Positions 22,882-35,352 of a DNA stretch of 64,000 nucleotides are shown here, in pieces. Origin of the DNA: Eurosta solidaginis (Eukaryota > Arthropoda > Insecta > Diptera > Tephritidae); the NCBI RefSeq assembly GCF_040869045.1, contig NC_090322.1:177582672-177646671 (forward strand), given 5' to 3'. A model generated the notes under the pieces. It had not been told where the DNA came from, ran no database searches, and saw only the letters and a program-made list of their open reading frames with translations. A program made the position numbers and the translations under genes. How positions within the stretch are numbered: the stretch's first letter is position 1; every line of letters begins with the position of its first letter.

Positions 22882-24040
22882 CCAGTGGCGTAGTGGGGGG
22901 AGCAGCACCTGGCTCTACGGACAGGGGGCGTCAAAGGGGTCCGCAAAGCAGAACTTCCTGGATAATTTGTATTTTTATTATAACTGATTCTTTGAAAATA
23001 TTGGTTTGTGTAAAAAACTTTTCTATACAAAAAAATGCATGCATATATCCGGAACACTTGCGACAGGTTTTGGAATAATTGAAAGCATATATCTTTTTTT
23101 CTCAAGTTCAACGTTACTATGGGAATTATTACAAAATGCTTAAAAAAAAAAAAAAAAATTGTCAAACATGAATCTGAAACACGATGGAGCGCCAGAATAC
23201 AAGGGGGTTGCGTTATAGCCGATGGGCTAGAAATGTAGTAGAACATTTAGAACAATTAGCAGAGGACACTAACACCACAAATGACACCAGAAGTGAAGCT
23301 ACAATTCTGTTGAAAAATATACTAAATTTTAGTTTCATAACATGTTTGTTATGAAATCTTAAGGGGGATTGATCGTGTGCAGCTTAGATTACAAGATCAG
23401 GGGATGAATTTTAGAGAGGCGTGTCATGATCTTAAATCACTTAAATCACTAGTGACTGAATTGTCTGAAATTCGAGGCACTCTCTGTGACGAAGCAATAG
23501 AAAAAGCGAAACCTCTTTGTGAAAAATGGGATATTGATATAGTAAAACGTGTAAGAAGGCGCCGCAAAATGCCCGGAAAATCGGCTAGAGATGTTGGTCG
23601 TTCTGCAAAATGTGAAATTTCTCGCGTTGTGAGAAGTGTTCTCAATCGTCTCCGACAGGAAATACGCACAAGATTTAGACGACTAAATTACCTTAATTTT
23701 AAATTTGGATTTCTCTTAGACATTGAAAATTTGTTAAACAAGGATAATAACGACTTAGAAATTGTAAGAACTTCGGTGAATTTTATAATACAGATTTCGA
23801 TGGAACAGAACTTTTTATCGAAATTGGTGACTGCAAAATATTACTTCGCAGTAGAAAAGAAATTGAACGTGAAACTCCGTTACAATTACTTTTTTTTATA
23901 ATCTCGTATGGATAAGATGTTTTTCCAAACTTGCGAGTGGCACTTGAAATACTCTTGACGATCTCAGGATCAATTGGTAGCTGTGAACGTTCATTCAGCA
24001 AATTAAAATGGAAAAAGAAAACTTTGAAATGATAATTTTT
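22882..24040 (+). pseudogene. hAT-family (ZMYM1-like) transposase relic
   Basis: It starts with CAGTGGCGTAG, a plausible hAT terminal sequence. From 23185 the frames read ...VVEHLEQLAEDTNTT, then (23377-23901) RLQDQGMNFREACHDLKSL, EIRGTLCDEAIEKAKPLCEKW and RRRRKMPG. Next, at 23928-24028, comes the C-terminal dimerisation motif LTISGSIGSCERSFSKLK. Frameshifts near 23345 and 23900 break it. The N-terminal zinc finger and most of the catalytic core are missing. A matching right terminal repeat was not found. Confidence 0.82.
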
Positions 24041-24454
24041 GATGATATCATTGATATATCTGGTTCCTCAAAGGCAAGCAAAAATTGCACATAGATATTC
24101 GTTTTACTAATGTATTATAATCATATTATTATTAAATATGTATTTGAGTCTTGATGATATCTTCAGCCTAAGACTGCATTGGTTTATAATTTTGAATATA
24201 TAAAATTATACACCCCTATTCTGCATTTCGATTACGTTCCCGTTCTACGCTCCGCTTCAATCGAAGTTTAGTATTCTGCATTACGACGGAATCGTAAAGA
24301 GAAGAGGAAGAGCAAATGATTTTTCGAAATCAGCTGTTGGTACGGAATGTGTGAACATTGGAACAAAATAAATTAAAGATAATTTGCCGTGGCCACCAAG
24401 TTTTGTTAAAAAGGATTCCTGCAAGAATATAGTTGACATTTTCTGAATTTTAAG

Positions 24455-25045
24455 CAGGGATGCACCTTAACGTTAAGCTAATCGTTTATCAAAAAATTTC
24501 CACCGTTTCCGTTGAAACACTTCGAAATATTATCGATAAAGAAATTATCAAGATAAATTGTATCTCGTTTTTAACCGAAACGAAAAGCTTTCGTTAACGT
24601 TAAAAACGTTAACGAAAACGTGATACTTTATGTTTGAATTGTGCTGGCAATGCTATAGCCATGGTGAAGCCGTAAGGTGGCAACAACGAGCGCACATACA
24701 CACACAAACTCTATGTAATTTGTTTGTGTAATTCGTTGGTGGTAATGTCAAAAATACTCTGAGAAATGTTCGTACTGTCAAAATTCATGAGAAAAGTTGC
24801 AATCAGCTTGGATAATGCTTTCACCTTTAATGACCCCGCCATCAATCAGCTTTGCCAGCATAGTTTGAAATTAATAATCAACATAAACGATTTGATTTCG
24901 TTTTGATATGGCAGAAAACGAAACGAAATCATTTCGTTAATTTGACGATCTTAACGTTAATAAACGAAACGAAATGACTTCGTTTCGTTTATTAACGTTG
25001 ATTATCGTAACGAAATGATATCGTTTCGTTGGTTAAGCATGCCTG
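24455..25045. mobile_element. hAT-type MITE with 8-bp target-site duplication
   Basis: It begins CAGGGATGCACCTTAACG and ends GGTTAAGCATGCCTG. ATTTTAAG flanks it on both sides (24447-24454 and 25046-25053), the 8-bp duplication expected of hAT elements. The interior is rich in AACGAAACGAAAT / ATTTCGTTTCGTT motifs in both orientations and has no frame. It sits upstream of the Harbinger transposase start. Confidence 0.88.
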
Positions 25046-25216
25046 ATTTTAAGGATGCTAATTTCATTGCACTGGCCTAAAATACTTTATAAAGGTTTAT
25101 TTATTCTTTCCGCAAGGATTGTTTACGTTTTCGCTTCACCTTCCTCTACGCCGGCAGCTTGCTTTGGCATATAACTGGGCCCAACGAGCAGACCCAAATT
25201 TTAGCTGTTTATTATA

Positions 25217-25497
25217 ATGGAATCAATAGCCGCGGCTTTATTTATGGAGTTGGAAAGCAACGCATACGAAAATTGCCAAGTGAGAATGGAAAGGCAAATA
25301 TTGCGAGATTTGTGTAATCCATTTGAGATGAGTGACGAATTGTAAGAAATTGAACTTAAAAGTGGTAAAGTTTAATGACTTATTTTCTTATTTAGGTTCA
25401 AAAAAAACTTTCGACTTAACAAGGATGCTTTCAAGTGTGTGTTAGATACTTTTGCGGGGCAAATACGTGCAAGGACTTCGACATCGACATGTTGTTA
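25217..25497 (+). pseudogene. HARBI1-like transposase, first two exons, truncated
   Basis: Exon 1 starts at ATG 25217 (MESIAAALFMELESNAYENC...) and ends MSDE-TT before donor GTAAGA at 25342. The 54-bp intron ends TTTAG at 25395. Exon 2 reads LFKKNFRLNKDAFKCVLDTF, typical of the N-terminal helices of Harbinger nucleases. The frame is cut at 25498 by an inserted repeat. The DDE residues are not present. The small intron keeps good splice signals. Confidence 0.8.
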
Positions 25498-26617
25498 TAC
25501 CTTTCATGAAAATGAAATGGTATATTAATTTCGTAACGAAACCCAAAATTGTAAGTCCTTAAAGGAAAATAGATAGACCCAACATTAAGTATACCGAAAT
25601 AATCAGGTTGAAGAGCTGAGTTGATTTAGCCATGTCCGTCTGTCCGTCTGTCTGTTTGTATGCAAACTAGTCCCTCAATTTTTGAGATATCTTGATAAAA
25701 TTTGGTGAGCGGGTGTATTTGGGTGTCCGATTAGACATTTGTCGGAACCGGCCGGATCGGGCCACTATAGCATATATCCTCCATACAACCGATTTTTCAG
25801 AAAAAGAGGATTTTTGTCATATCTTACTCAATTTAACAGATTGAAGCTTCAAATTTCACCATATAATTTCGTATATTGCACATACTGTTGCCTGAAAAAA
25901 TTGATGAGGTCGGTCGTATATATAGTATATATCCCCCACAACCGATTGTTCAGATAAGAAACTTTTCGTAATTACTGCCCTATTTTAAGAGCTAGAGGCT
26001 TCAAATTTCAACGAATGCTTACGTATGTAGCATATATTGTTGTCTGAAAAAATCATAAAGATCGGTGGTATATATAGTATATATATGGTGGTATATATAG
26101 TATATATATATAGTATATATATATATATTTTCGCAATTTTAGCCCCATTTTAACAGCTAGAAGCTTCAAATTTCACCGAATGCTTACGTATATGGTATAT
26201 ATTGTTGTCTGAAAAAATCATAGAGATCGGTTGTATATATATTATATACCCCATATAAACTGTATTTCTTGCCCATTTTTTACGGCTAGAAGCTTCAAAA
26301 TTCATCAAATTTCATCAAATATTTACGTTTACGTCATATATTGTTGAAATACGTGATTCGTAGTCATAGTTTTTACACGCAGACCACAAAAAACCTGAAA
26401 CTTTGCATCCTCACAAAAAGTACCTACCTATTTTTTATTTTATATTTATCTTAAAAATCGTTTAGGTATGTAGATCTGTTCATTATATATTTCTTATCTT
26501 ATACATCCGATTATTCGGAGATTACGAACGGCATAAGATTATTGTTCAGCCCCATTCATGAAAGGTATGAAGTCTTCGGCACAGCCGAAGACAGTCCCGT
26601 CCTTACTTGTTTTTGAC
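25498..26617 (+). mobile_element. Helentron/mini-me-like repeat, second family
   Basis: It begins ATACCTTTCATGAAAATG followed by GGTATATTAATTTCG, and has AGCCATGTCCGTCTGTCCG with a (GTCY)n tract near 25630. Several about 120-bp subrepeats follow (25740-26260; phrase GCTTCAAATTTCACC). It ends with the hairpin GTCTTCGGC-ACA-GCCGAAGAC and CTTACTTGTT. The layout mirrors the other mini-me-like family read in reverse. It disrupts the Harbinger transposase. Confidence 0.75.
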
Positions 26618-26788
26618 CTGAAAACATATAAAAAACAATCATCATCAAGCCTTCTACGTTTCTTAACAAGTTTTACTTACATTTTTGTTAAAATTCTGTT
26701 ATAAATTAATAAAAAAATAAAAATAAAATATTTTTCCGTCAACTAATTTGCAACTTAGAAAAACGGAACTACGATCGAAATGCAGAAC

Positions 26789-27644
26789 ACAAAAAATCGA
26801 ACGATTCGAAGTTGGATCGAAAGAGATTGGAACACAGAATACCAAAATTGCCAAATCGAAAAATTTCCAATCCAAGTCGAAATGCAGATTAGGGCTGATA
26901 TTGTTTTGGTAATAATGAGGGGGAGAGGGGGCGCCAAAAATATATTTTTCCCTGTACGCAAGAAAACCTCACTGCGCCATTTCCCTAATCTGTATGTAAG
27001 CATGCACATTTTTCAGACGAGGAAATCCATTGAAATTAATCAGGGCAAATTATAAACTATAACTCCAAACACCCAAAGTCAATGATTATGAATGCAGCAA
27101 TGGGCTGTATACGACGGATGTTACAGACTTCAGACAAAATCTACCACAAAGAAATCAAAAAAAGATATATTTTCAATATTAAAAGCAAGTGATTTTCCAA
27201 CAAGTACGATTAAAACACCATTAACGAGAGTTAGTTCCGCCACGATTCAACAGAAAGCTGCAAGTCATTAGTCTATGTACCTCAATTGTCTGAACGGCTA
27301 ACAAAATCTACTTCTACGATAAAGAAAAAATAAAAATGGCACACAAACCTACGAACACATTGAAACATATTTTCAACAAAATCGAGAATACCACAAACCG
27401 AAAAGAGTAATGTTGTGTATGAAATTACATAGAGTGGCAGTGTCGAAAATTCGTGCAAAAGTACATATACACTATACTACCATAAGTCCTATATTAAAAA
27501 ATGTAATACCGTCGAGAACCATAAAACAGTACTCATGATGGCCCACTGTGCCGCTACTCGCCACTCACCAAATTTTGACGACGCGAGAATTCTTATACAA
27601 CAAAAAAAGTATACCAAACGATTTACACTAGAGACACTGCATAT
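26789..27644. other. Intronic sequence, no feature seen
   Basis: A-rich on the plus strand; no repeat or protein similarity recognised on either strand. Confidence 0.45.
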
Positions 27645-28197
27645 TGTAACGAATTTTGTGCAATTCCTCTTATTTGCAACCTTCTACTAACGTTCGAATC
27701 ACTAAACTGTTGAATAAATAACTCCACTATACAATAATGCAAAATGGCCTTTATTTAAGTACTTAACAATAACACTTATACTTCGCTACTGATAGCTTGC
27801 TTAAATCAAACTGATTGTCGTGCCTCTACTGTTGCCGCTTTTTATACTCGTCGATTGCCTCGTCAGCAACACTAAGGGATACTATCATCTCTAAGCCGAT
27901 ACTGAGCAGTGACTTGTATGCACACAAACAAATCAATCATTTTGTCTACACATATGTCCATACAAGCAGCGGAGAGAAACGCACAAACACATGCATATAT
28001 CTGAGATACTCCCAAAAGTAGGCAATCATCGGTGGAAGTATCACTCACATATACACACGCATATGGCTATGCGAGAAGCCATAATCGTGCATCTGTAGTT
28101 ATAGCTGGTGAGTTTATAGCTGGTAAACAAATAGTAAATTCTAGAAACGCCTAGAAATATGCAAACGAGGAAACCGAAGAGCATAAAAGGAAGAACT
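27645..28197. mobile_element. Scrambled LTR: inverted R-U5 joined to a direct U3
   Basis: 27645-27868 is the minus-strand end of the LTR family (TGTAACGAATTTTGTGC..., through the TATA region TTTTATACTCG). From about 27880 the sequence is the plus-strand U3 (AAGGGATACTATCATCTC...) and stops at GAGCATAAAAGG. The two halves of the LTR are thus present once each but in opposite orientation. Confidence 0.75.
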
Positions 28198-28654
28198 CAT
28201 TGATAATGGCTATTACCGGTAACATACCGTTAACATTTCTCATATTTTCTTACCATTCCCCTACTTTATCTTTTTACTTTCATTTCCTCCCATACAACTC
28301 CCACACGCTCACACCTACTCAACAAATGCATTGCGTATTCCCCAATACCGTGAGCAAAGATGTTTACACATCACAAAGATTTGGCATGCCTCAGGTGTTC
28401 CTCTATTTAAAAGCCGATATGTCTATTGAATACAAATCAAATGAATTCCCTTGACAAACTCAACCATCTCTGCCAAAGTTGGAAAATATCATCCGAGCCA
28501 TTCGAAACTAAGCGAACATGGCGGAAAAAGCTCATGAGGATCGCAAAGTTAGAAACATGTCGGTGTGAGCAGCAAAGATAAACAAGCCAATTAAGTGAAC
28601 TAGCTGCCGATGCTATTGGTGTTGGGGTGTCATATATGAAAAGGGAAGGTTAGG

Positions 28655-29360
28655 TTCAATTGACCGTTCAATAAAGACCTCACATAGGCTGACTGTGTCC
28701 ATAGTGTTATCAGAAATTGTTTGACCAAACGGAAGAACCCCAATCAGGTATAATGATTTATGTTATAGAATAACTCCGTCCTCTTGGCAAATACTAGAAG
28801 TTTTCTAGGACCTAGCTTAAATGCTGCCTCGAGATCTGGCGACTCTGCCGCCCCTAGTACCTGTAGGCTTGACCTGCCGAGGATACTAACACAAAACGTG
28901 CTAAACAGTTTCTTCCTGCAAATCGCTCTTCCTACATCTGCTGTTGCTGACGAGACCTAACTTACAAGCATGTGACGCCAAGAGGCAATGTCCAGTTAGT
29001 GTGCCCATCGTGAGCTCTAGCTCTTCTGTCTTCACAGATATGAGCTGTTTTGTGCTTTTAATATCATAGGCTTGGCACATGATCTTAGAAATTTTGCAGC
29101 ACGCGCTTTTGCCCACGCCTTGTCTGCTTGATGGATCATATGGAGCTCTTGTCTTCTTTTAATTTCTCCCAAACGGATTGGTGCGTTTAACGTCGATTCA
29201 GCGTATGTTGTAGCCTCATTTGCCAACTCCTCGGCCTTTTCGTTACCTTCTATCCCTTTATGACCGGGAATCCAGTATAAATGTACGGTCCGGCCTAAGC
29301 GAAGTCTTTCCACTGCCTCTTTGCACTCCAGAACACTTCTTGAGGAAGTACTGTGTGAAA
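28655..29360 (-). pseudogene. LINE RNase H (second half) to 3' end relic
   Basis: The minus-strand frame reads SRSVLECKEAVERLR, VHLYWIPGHKGIEGNEKAEEL (last RNase H Asp/Glu region) and RLGEIKRRQELHMIHQADKAW. After a shift come LTGHCLLASHACKLGLV and a 3' end ending GTCCATAGTGTTATCAG. Several frameshifts are present. Same family as the relics at 13985, 39780 and 51965. Confidence 0.75.
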
Positions 29361-29769
29361 GAGAAAATTGGAAAAGAATTTTCAATCAAATTTGTTTTTC
29401 TCTTAAAATTCTTTGCCATCACAGAAAAGGGATATTTTTGGACTGAGGAATAGCAATGTTGGCGCCAACGGTGCCATTTTTTGAAGTTCTAATGAATTGT
29501 TGATCGGAACCGCACTCTTCGCGCTCTCACTAATGCCAAAAAAGATTCAAATCTGTCATTTTCCTTTTTGCCTCTCGCAGACGGTGTTTTTTATGACAGT
29601 GATTTCTATTGTTCTTTCTTTGGTTGCTCCAATAGTTTTTGTTATTCGGTCATTATTTTTTTCCTGAATGTAAAGATGGTTCTCCTTTTACTCCTTGAAC
29701 AGTTTTATTGCTTAAAGTTGCTAAACATACTTATTACTTTGCAATGCTCGTAGTGTTGGTGTAAATAAT
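29361..29769. other. Intronic sequence, no feature seen
   Basis: No conserved frame or repeat was recognised. Confidence 0.4.
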
Positions 29770-30250
29770 TGTGCTTTGGTTAACGTCCAACGCAGAGGAC
29801 TTAACGTAGTTCATTTTAAAGCACGTAGTTTACATTCTAATACACTTGACTATGAGAAGTGGTTTGATGCGAATCCAAGTTCCACTATAACTAACGTTAT
29901 TGGATACACTGCTACAAGTCATGGTAGAGAGAGCAAAAGGGGTGGTGGTGTATACGGAATTCTTAATTATCGAAATATTTGGTAAAAACTTCAAATCTCT
30001 TATGTATTGGATCCATACCACAATATTTTTATTTGCGGAGATCTAAATGTAAATATACTCAATCGCGATGGTTATAATGACCGTCTGCTGGATAGTAAAG
30101 CTTGAATGGACTGTCTATAGTATATTTAACTGTAGCCACAAGATATGCCCATCATTTCATACATAGTCTGCTAGGTCATATTTTTGCTGCAAACTAAATG
30201 ATCATATCCCGACTCAAGTTTTGTGGCAAAATAGAAAAATTCCACATACG
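29770..30250 (+). pseudogene. LINE endonuclease-domain relic
   Basis: GLNVVHFKARSLHS, WFDANPSSTITNVIGYTAT and RESKRGGGV are AP-endonuclease blocks. IFICGDLNVNILNRDGY (30020-30070) is the GDxN motif. Part of the N-terminal half is deleted between LDY and WFD. Downstream of 30120 the sequence loses the frame. A CR1- or Jockey-type origin is possible; the clade is not resolved. Confidence 0.65.
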
Positions 30251-30767
30251 GTGAATGGGACTAAGTTGCAGTACCCTTGTGATACCCCGGTAGTCAACTC
30301 TGCTTTCCTGGACAGTTGTACTCCCAACCTAAGCACCCAACAGTTTGTTCCTCGTGAGGACCTTGGTCTGGGCGTATGTTTTAGTTTTTTCCAATGGCAG
30401 CTTATGATGTGGGCAGGTTTCACTACCTTTTGTTTTCCTCACCCATGGAAAGTTGCCATTTGTCTACGTGTATTCAGTATTCTATCCGCTCTGCCTAAGA
30501 TATTTGAAGCTCTGTTCGTATTTGAAATACGTAGATAGATGGATAGATAGTTTTGAGGATCGCACTGCGTTCATTGGTATATTGTGCTCTCATCTCTTTT
30601 AAGACACGTCATCCAAACCGACTTCCCTAATAAAGTCTAGTTAGGTTATTTTTCGAAGCGCACTCCAAAAATGGTGCTGACTATATTTCGAACATGGAAT
30701 TTTTCTTGAGTTTTTTCAGTGGTGTATCCGCGTTGATGGTTCAGCTCAGCACACTGATTTATGACGT

Positions 30768-31012
30768 ATAAATATAAATGCAAGGCGCGATAGCCTCCGA
30801 GAGCATGACGGGACCTACTTGTTTTAAGACGCACCGAACGGCAGTTTTCACTGAGAAGAAATACACTTGAAGTATTTGCCAAATCACTGCCGAGGGATGT
30901 TCCAGCTTAGAAAAACGTGTTTCTAATTAAAATTTGATTTGTAAAGTTCGGATGTTGCTTTGCCGAGGAATAGAACCCAGGATCTTCAGTGTAGTGGGCG
31001 GAGCACGCCACC
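30768..31012 (-). mobile_element. tRNA-derived SINE (copy 3), diverged and partly deleted
   Basis: It retains GCAAGGCGCGATAGCCTCCG, CACTGCCGAGGGA, GATGTTGCTTTGCC and the head complement GTGGGCGGAGCACGCCACC. It is more diverged than the copies at 12665 and 22327 and lacks part of the body. Confidence 0.75.
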
Positions 31013-31809
31013 GCGTATACTTTTACTTATATATGCTGCGATATTTTCACAGAGGCGCTGATATTCTGGCTCTGGGTAGAAAGACTGCAGCTTAAATCCC
31101 CTCTGGTGTTTTCGAGCCATCTGTGTATTATACATCTTCTGTAGCCGTTGGATACTCCCCAGTCTGTCTGCTGTGTACGTGGACTTCAGCCTTGTAGGCT
31201 TGCAGGCTGTGATGTAGGGGTTCGACCTAACCTCTTTGTCTATTATCTTGTAATGGACAACGGTAATCAGCGCATTTACATTTTTACAATATAACAATAT
31301 CGCCTGATCTGATTGCTTTCGGTATTTCGATATTGGGTACCTACTGACCTACTTAACGGTCAGCATATGCGAACTCAGATTACCCTTGTCCATTCACACC
31401 AATCATTGACTTAGTCATAAAAATTACATACCTTTTAGCTTTAAGTTATAAATAGAAGAAAATATTAAATAAAGTCAGTTTTTGATTTGCTACAAGCCAA
31501 AGCAACGTGTTACTCTCCATCTCTTCCATTTCCTTGAAATTGAATTGCAATTTTAGGTGCTTACTCGAACAATATTTTACAAGACTGCATAACTGTTGCC
31601 CATTATTTACTTTGTATGCATCACCGGGGTCCCTTCACTTTAGATTGAGACATATGATCAAAAAGATCTCTTTAACCAGGAAATACTGCCATAACCTTAA
31701 GTTTAAAATAATAAAAAAAGTCACACGGTCACAATATTTTATGAAATTTGGATTTTTAAATAACACAAATAACCTACCAATTTAAGGCGAAACAAAGCGA
31801 ATTGGCCCA
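31013..31809. other. Intronic sequence, unassigned
   Basis: A 103-codon minus-strand frame (30986-31297) partly overlaps the SINE head and resembles no protein I know. Nothing else was seen. Confidence 0.4.
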
Positions 31810-31965
31810 AAGGCTCTATAAAACCCTGCCACTTGTCGTATCTATCCTGCTATAAGCCGCAAAAGACTGAACGCTGACGAAATTCAATGAAGCCGCTTCG
31901 AAAAAAGTGCTTCGAAAGATTTATATAACTCTATACTTTGGAGATAGAAAATCAGAAAAAGACGG
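31810..31965 (+). pseudogene. Small RTE LINE fragment
   Basis: Across frames it reads ALYKTLPLVVSILL... and KVLRKIYITLYFGDRKSEKDG, equivalent to LILSVLLYGAEVW and KVLRKIYGPLRVGDGEYG of the RTE at 10029. Badly decayed. A second RTE scrap (about 28475-28525) matches the RIGKDLSEPFETKR region. Confidence 0.5.
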
Positions 31966-32439
31966 AGGCATCTACTTCATTGGAACAAAGTGAAGTGCAC
32001 ATAGAAATAATATCCTTAGGGGATAACAATTGGCCACGGGTGCAAACCGGTTAAGCACCAATTTTCTAAGCTTTATTAATACTCTCAAAGGAAACAATAT
32101 TGATTTATGTGGTGTTAAGCTAATCCGTGTAATGCAGCTTATTTTAAAATACATTCTGTTACACAAATTTGCATTCGTGCTTCGAAATATGAAAAAAGGA
32201 AATACAAAATTATGGAAAAAAATTGCATATGTGCAACGAAATGTGCTTATGAAAATTCAGCATAAAATTGCTGTTGCATTGTTTTAAAATCGCTGAATTT
32301 GCACATTGCCCAACTCGTTGTCTTCGCGAGATATGGGTTTGAAGCGTACGTGACTCGTTTCTTTTTGAAGTACATAACAATAAAAGCCACACCATGTACT
32401 TAACTTAAGTCGTCTATTGACATATTAAAACAAACAACT

Positions 32440-34040
32440 TTTATACGAAATTATTCCTAAATGGTCCTAAAATAGTTCGGAAAATAATCTTGAAATGATT
32501 CGGCGATAGCTCAAAAATATTACGTAACAATCTTTCCAACAAGATTATTCAACAGCTTCTGAATGGCTTCGAAAACATTTCCAAAACTCTCCAAAATATT
32601 TCCGAAACAATCTCGAAAACAATTTAGAAAGTATTAGCTTGGCCCGAAAAAATCCCGAAATGGTGTAGGCGAAATTATTACGAAAACAAATAATAATATC
32701 CGAAACCGTCCCAACTTATCCGAAACCGCCTCAAAAAGATCTCGATCACAATCCCTAAACGGTCCCCAAATCGTCCTAAAAAATCTTGAAATTGCCCCGA
32801 AAAGTCTTCTAAAAAAGTTCCTTAAAAGTCTTTAAATAATCGTTAAGTAATCTGGAAATAGTCCCGAAATGATTTTGAATACAGTTCCGAACTGACCCAA
32901 ATACTTCCGACTTTTCCCCGGTTAGTCTCGAAATGGATCCAATATCATTCCAAAAACAATCCGAAAACTATACCAAAACAGTCCAAACATAATACCAAAG
33001 CGTAGCCTGGGTAGCACTGTCCTTTTCTCCTAAATTTTGTATATAATAATAATATCCGAAACCGTCCCAACTTATCCGAAACCGCCTCAAAAAGATCTCC
33101 ATCACAATCCCTAAACGGTCCCCAAATCGTCCTAAAAAATCTTGAAATTGCCCCGAAAAGTCTTCTAAAAAAGTTCCTTAAAAGTCTTTAAATAATCGTT
33201 AAGTAATCTGGAAATAGTCCCGAAATGATTTTGAATACAGTTCCGAACTGACCCAAATACTTCCGACTTTTCCCCGGTTAGTCTCGAAATGGATCCAATA
33301 TCATTCCAAAAACAATCCGAAAACTATACCAAAACAGTCCAAACATAATACCAAAGCGTAGCCTGGGTAGCACTGTCCTTTTCTCCTAAATTTTGTGTCT
33401 AGGTTTATATGGCCTGTTAATCAAACATCTTTGGAATAGTTCAAATCAATCTTAAGGGTATGAAAATTTATAAAAAAAGAAGACGACACCATTGCTCACG
33501 TTTCCAAAATGGCCTGGAAGTCTATTTTTATGTCCCAGATACCAAATATTAATTGCTGGGAACAATTCACGGAAAGTTATACAATTTAAAGATATTGTTT
33601 CAGATCCATTCACAATATTTTCTAACTCTGTGAAAAAAAAAATAATAACAGGGTATAGGATCTCCAATAAAAGACATCCATTTCATCCTTCGGCGCTATT
33701 GGCAAGCTTCCTACCAAAGAAAAAAAAGAAACAACGCTAAAACTCAAGAAAGATCTACTGGGCATCTTTTTTTTCTGAGGCGGTAGCATCTTAAAACTAT
33801 CCGAAAGTAGCCTTAATGTTATACCAAAAATAATCCTACAACGACCCGGAGATAGTCTAGAAATTATCGAAATCTAGATCATCGAAAAGTCCTTGATCGA
33901 TCCACAAACAATCCGAAATGATGGCATAAACAGTACCGAACTTGTACGCAAATAGTCGCGAAAATATCTTTAAATAATTCTGATATAGTTACGAATTGAA
34001 TTCGAATGATTTCGAAAACAGTTCAGAAATAGTTGCTAAC
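32440..34040. repeat. Degenerate CCGAAA/GTCC minisatellite with an internal 356-bp tandem duplication
   Basis: Motifs like AGTCCCGAAAT, TATCCGAAACCG and CAATCCGAAAAC recur every 10-15 bp over about 1.6 kb. Within it, 32691-33046 is repeated almost perfectly at 33047-33396 (period 356; one difference seen, CTCGATCAC versus CTCCATCAC). The array is interrupted at 33397-33770 by unrelated sequence. Confidence 0.8.
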
Positions 34041-34319
34041 TAAATAAAGGTTAATATTTCATATTTACACTTCAACTCCCAACCATTAGTCCCTCCGTAA
34101 TTTATTCACTTCATAGGTGAAAATACCGAGTAAATCTTTAGCAACATGTTGCATCAACACGTAGCAACTTTCTAATGCCTCTGGAAAAAAGCTAAAAAAT
34201 TAGCGCAACTCTCAAATGTAAATATGAAATGTTTCTTAAATTATATGGATATTATTCCTTGTAATATATATTAAAAGTAAACTGAACGAGCTGGACTATA
34301 AGAAGAGAAGGAGGGAAGA

Positions 34320-34830
34320 AGTTTTAACGACTTTTATCGTAAACTTATCGATTTTTTTTTCGCAGAGTTATTACATTTTATGACAAAATATCTATGTTTT
34401 AAAAAAATTATCAGCTATTGATCAAAAAGTTGTCGATATGTCGTAAGTTATCAATTTATTATCAAAAAGGGATCGATTTGTTTTCACTGTGTTACCAATA
34501 TGTTATTGGCGTGCTATCAGCTTACTATCGAAAAGTTATCGACTTGTTATAGAAAAGTTATAGATTTGTTATCAAAAAGTGCGTTACTGGAATGTTCCCA
34601 GTTTGTTGTCAGCGTGTTTTCAATTTTTCATGAACTATTTATGGATTTGTTATGCATAACGATACAACTTCAGTATAAAATCCATTACACATCTATAACC
34701 CGTCTATAAAGAGCTGATAAGAAACCTATAAGAATCAAATGACTCGGTGATAATAAGCCGATAACCAACCAATAGCTCGACGGTAAATTCGCTTTCGATA
34801 CTAAGGCAATAACTTGTCCGTATCCGTGGT
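34320..34830. repeat. Degenerate GATAAC minisatellite, array 3 (reverse orientation)
   Basis: GTTATCGA, TTGTTATCAAAAAG and TTATCGACTTG variants are spaced about 10-20 bp apart. The same word family as the array at 5250, read on the other strand. Confidence 0.65.
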
Positions 34831-35352
34831 TACCGATAAGAAGCTGACGAAGCTCTTCTCAAAGAGCCCGAAACTATTTTTTTTTTCGGGTGAAAATACC
34901 TCTATTGTGGTTTAACTTCATTTTTTGGTATACCTCTTTAATAGCACATCGAACTTTATGAGTAATTGATACTCATGCCCTTTTTTCTTCTTAAGATGTT
35001 TTAACATAATACTTTGAGCAGATACGGTTTCTTGGTTACTGCTACAACTACAACATCATCAGCATTGCCAGCAATTTGTACATATTTTTCCTGGAAGGTC
35101 GTTCTTTAATACACCATAATAAATTGCATTCCATTGCGTTGGCCGTACGACAGATCTCTTACGCTTTACATCGTCCCTCGTCAGTATCATAAAAGAATTC
35201 CCTGTCTTTTAAATAGCCACCAATTATTTTGCGCAATTAAGCCGGTATGCTAAATGTTCATCAGAGTGTAATTTTCTGCATGCAGTTCGCAGTATTATTA
35301 TTATCCAAGAAAAAACAGTGCACAGGGCTTTATTCTAATTTGATTTTTTGTT

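Larger units (their letters stand above)
24216..26788 (+). mobile_element. PIF/Harbinger-type element carrying two later insertions
   Basis: The inverted ends share TTCTGCATTTCGAT (left, 24219) and its complement ATCGAAATGCAGAA (26775-26788), with GTTCC / GGAAC just inside. Between them lie the 5' exons of a HARBI1-like transposase, a hAT MITE (24455-25045) and a Helentron-like repeat (25498-26617). The transposase core is gone. The exact ends and the 3-bp target duplication could not be confirmed. Confidence 0.65.

Noticed and set aside
22882..24040. Domesticated host gene (ZMYM1-like) rather than a transposon
   Set aside because: Frameshifts, missing N-terminal and catalytic parts and a hAT-like left end favour a dead transposase.
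30214..30538. Overlapping 69- and 105-codon frames on both strands after the LINE endonuclease relic
   Set aside because: No domain in either. Probably LINE or other repeat sequence out of frame.
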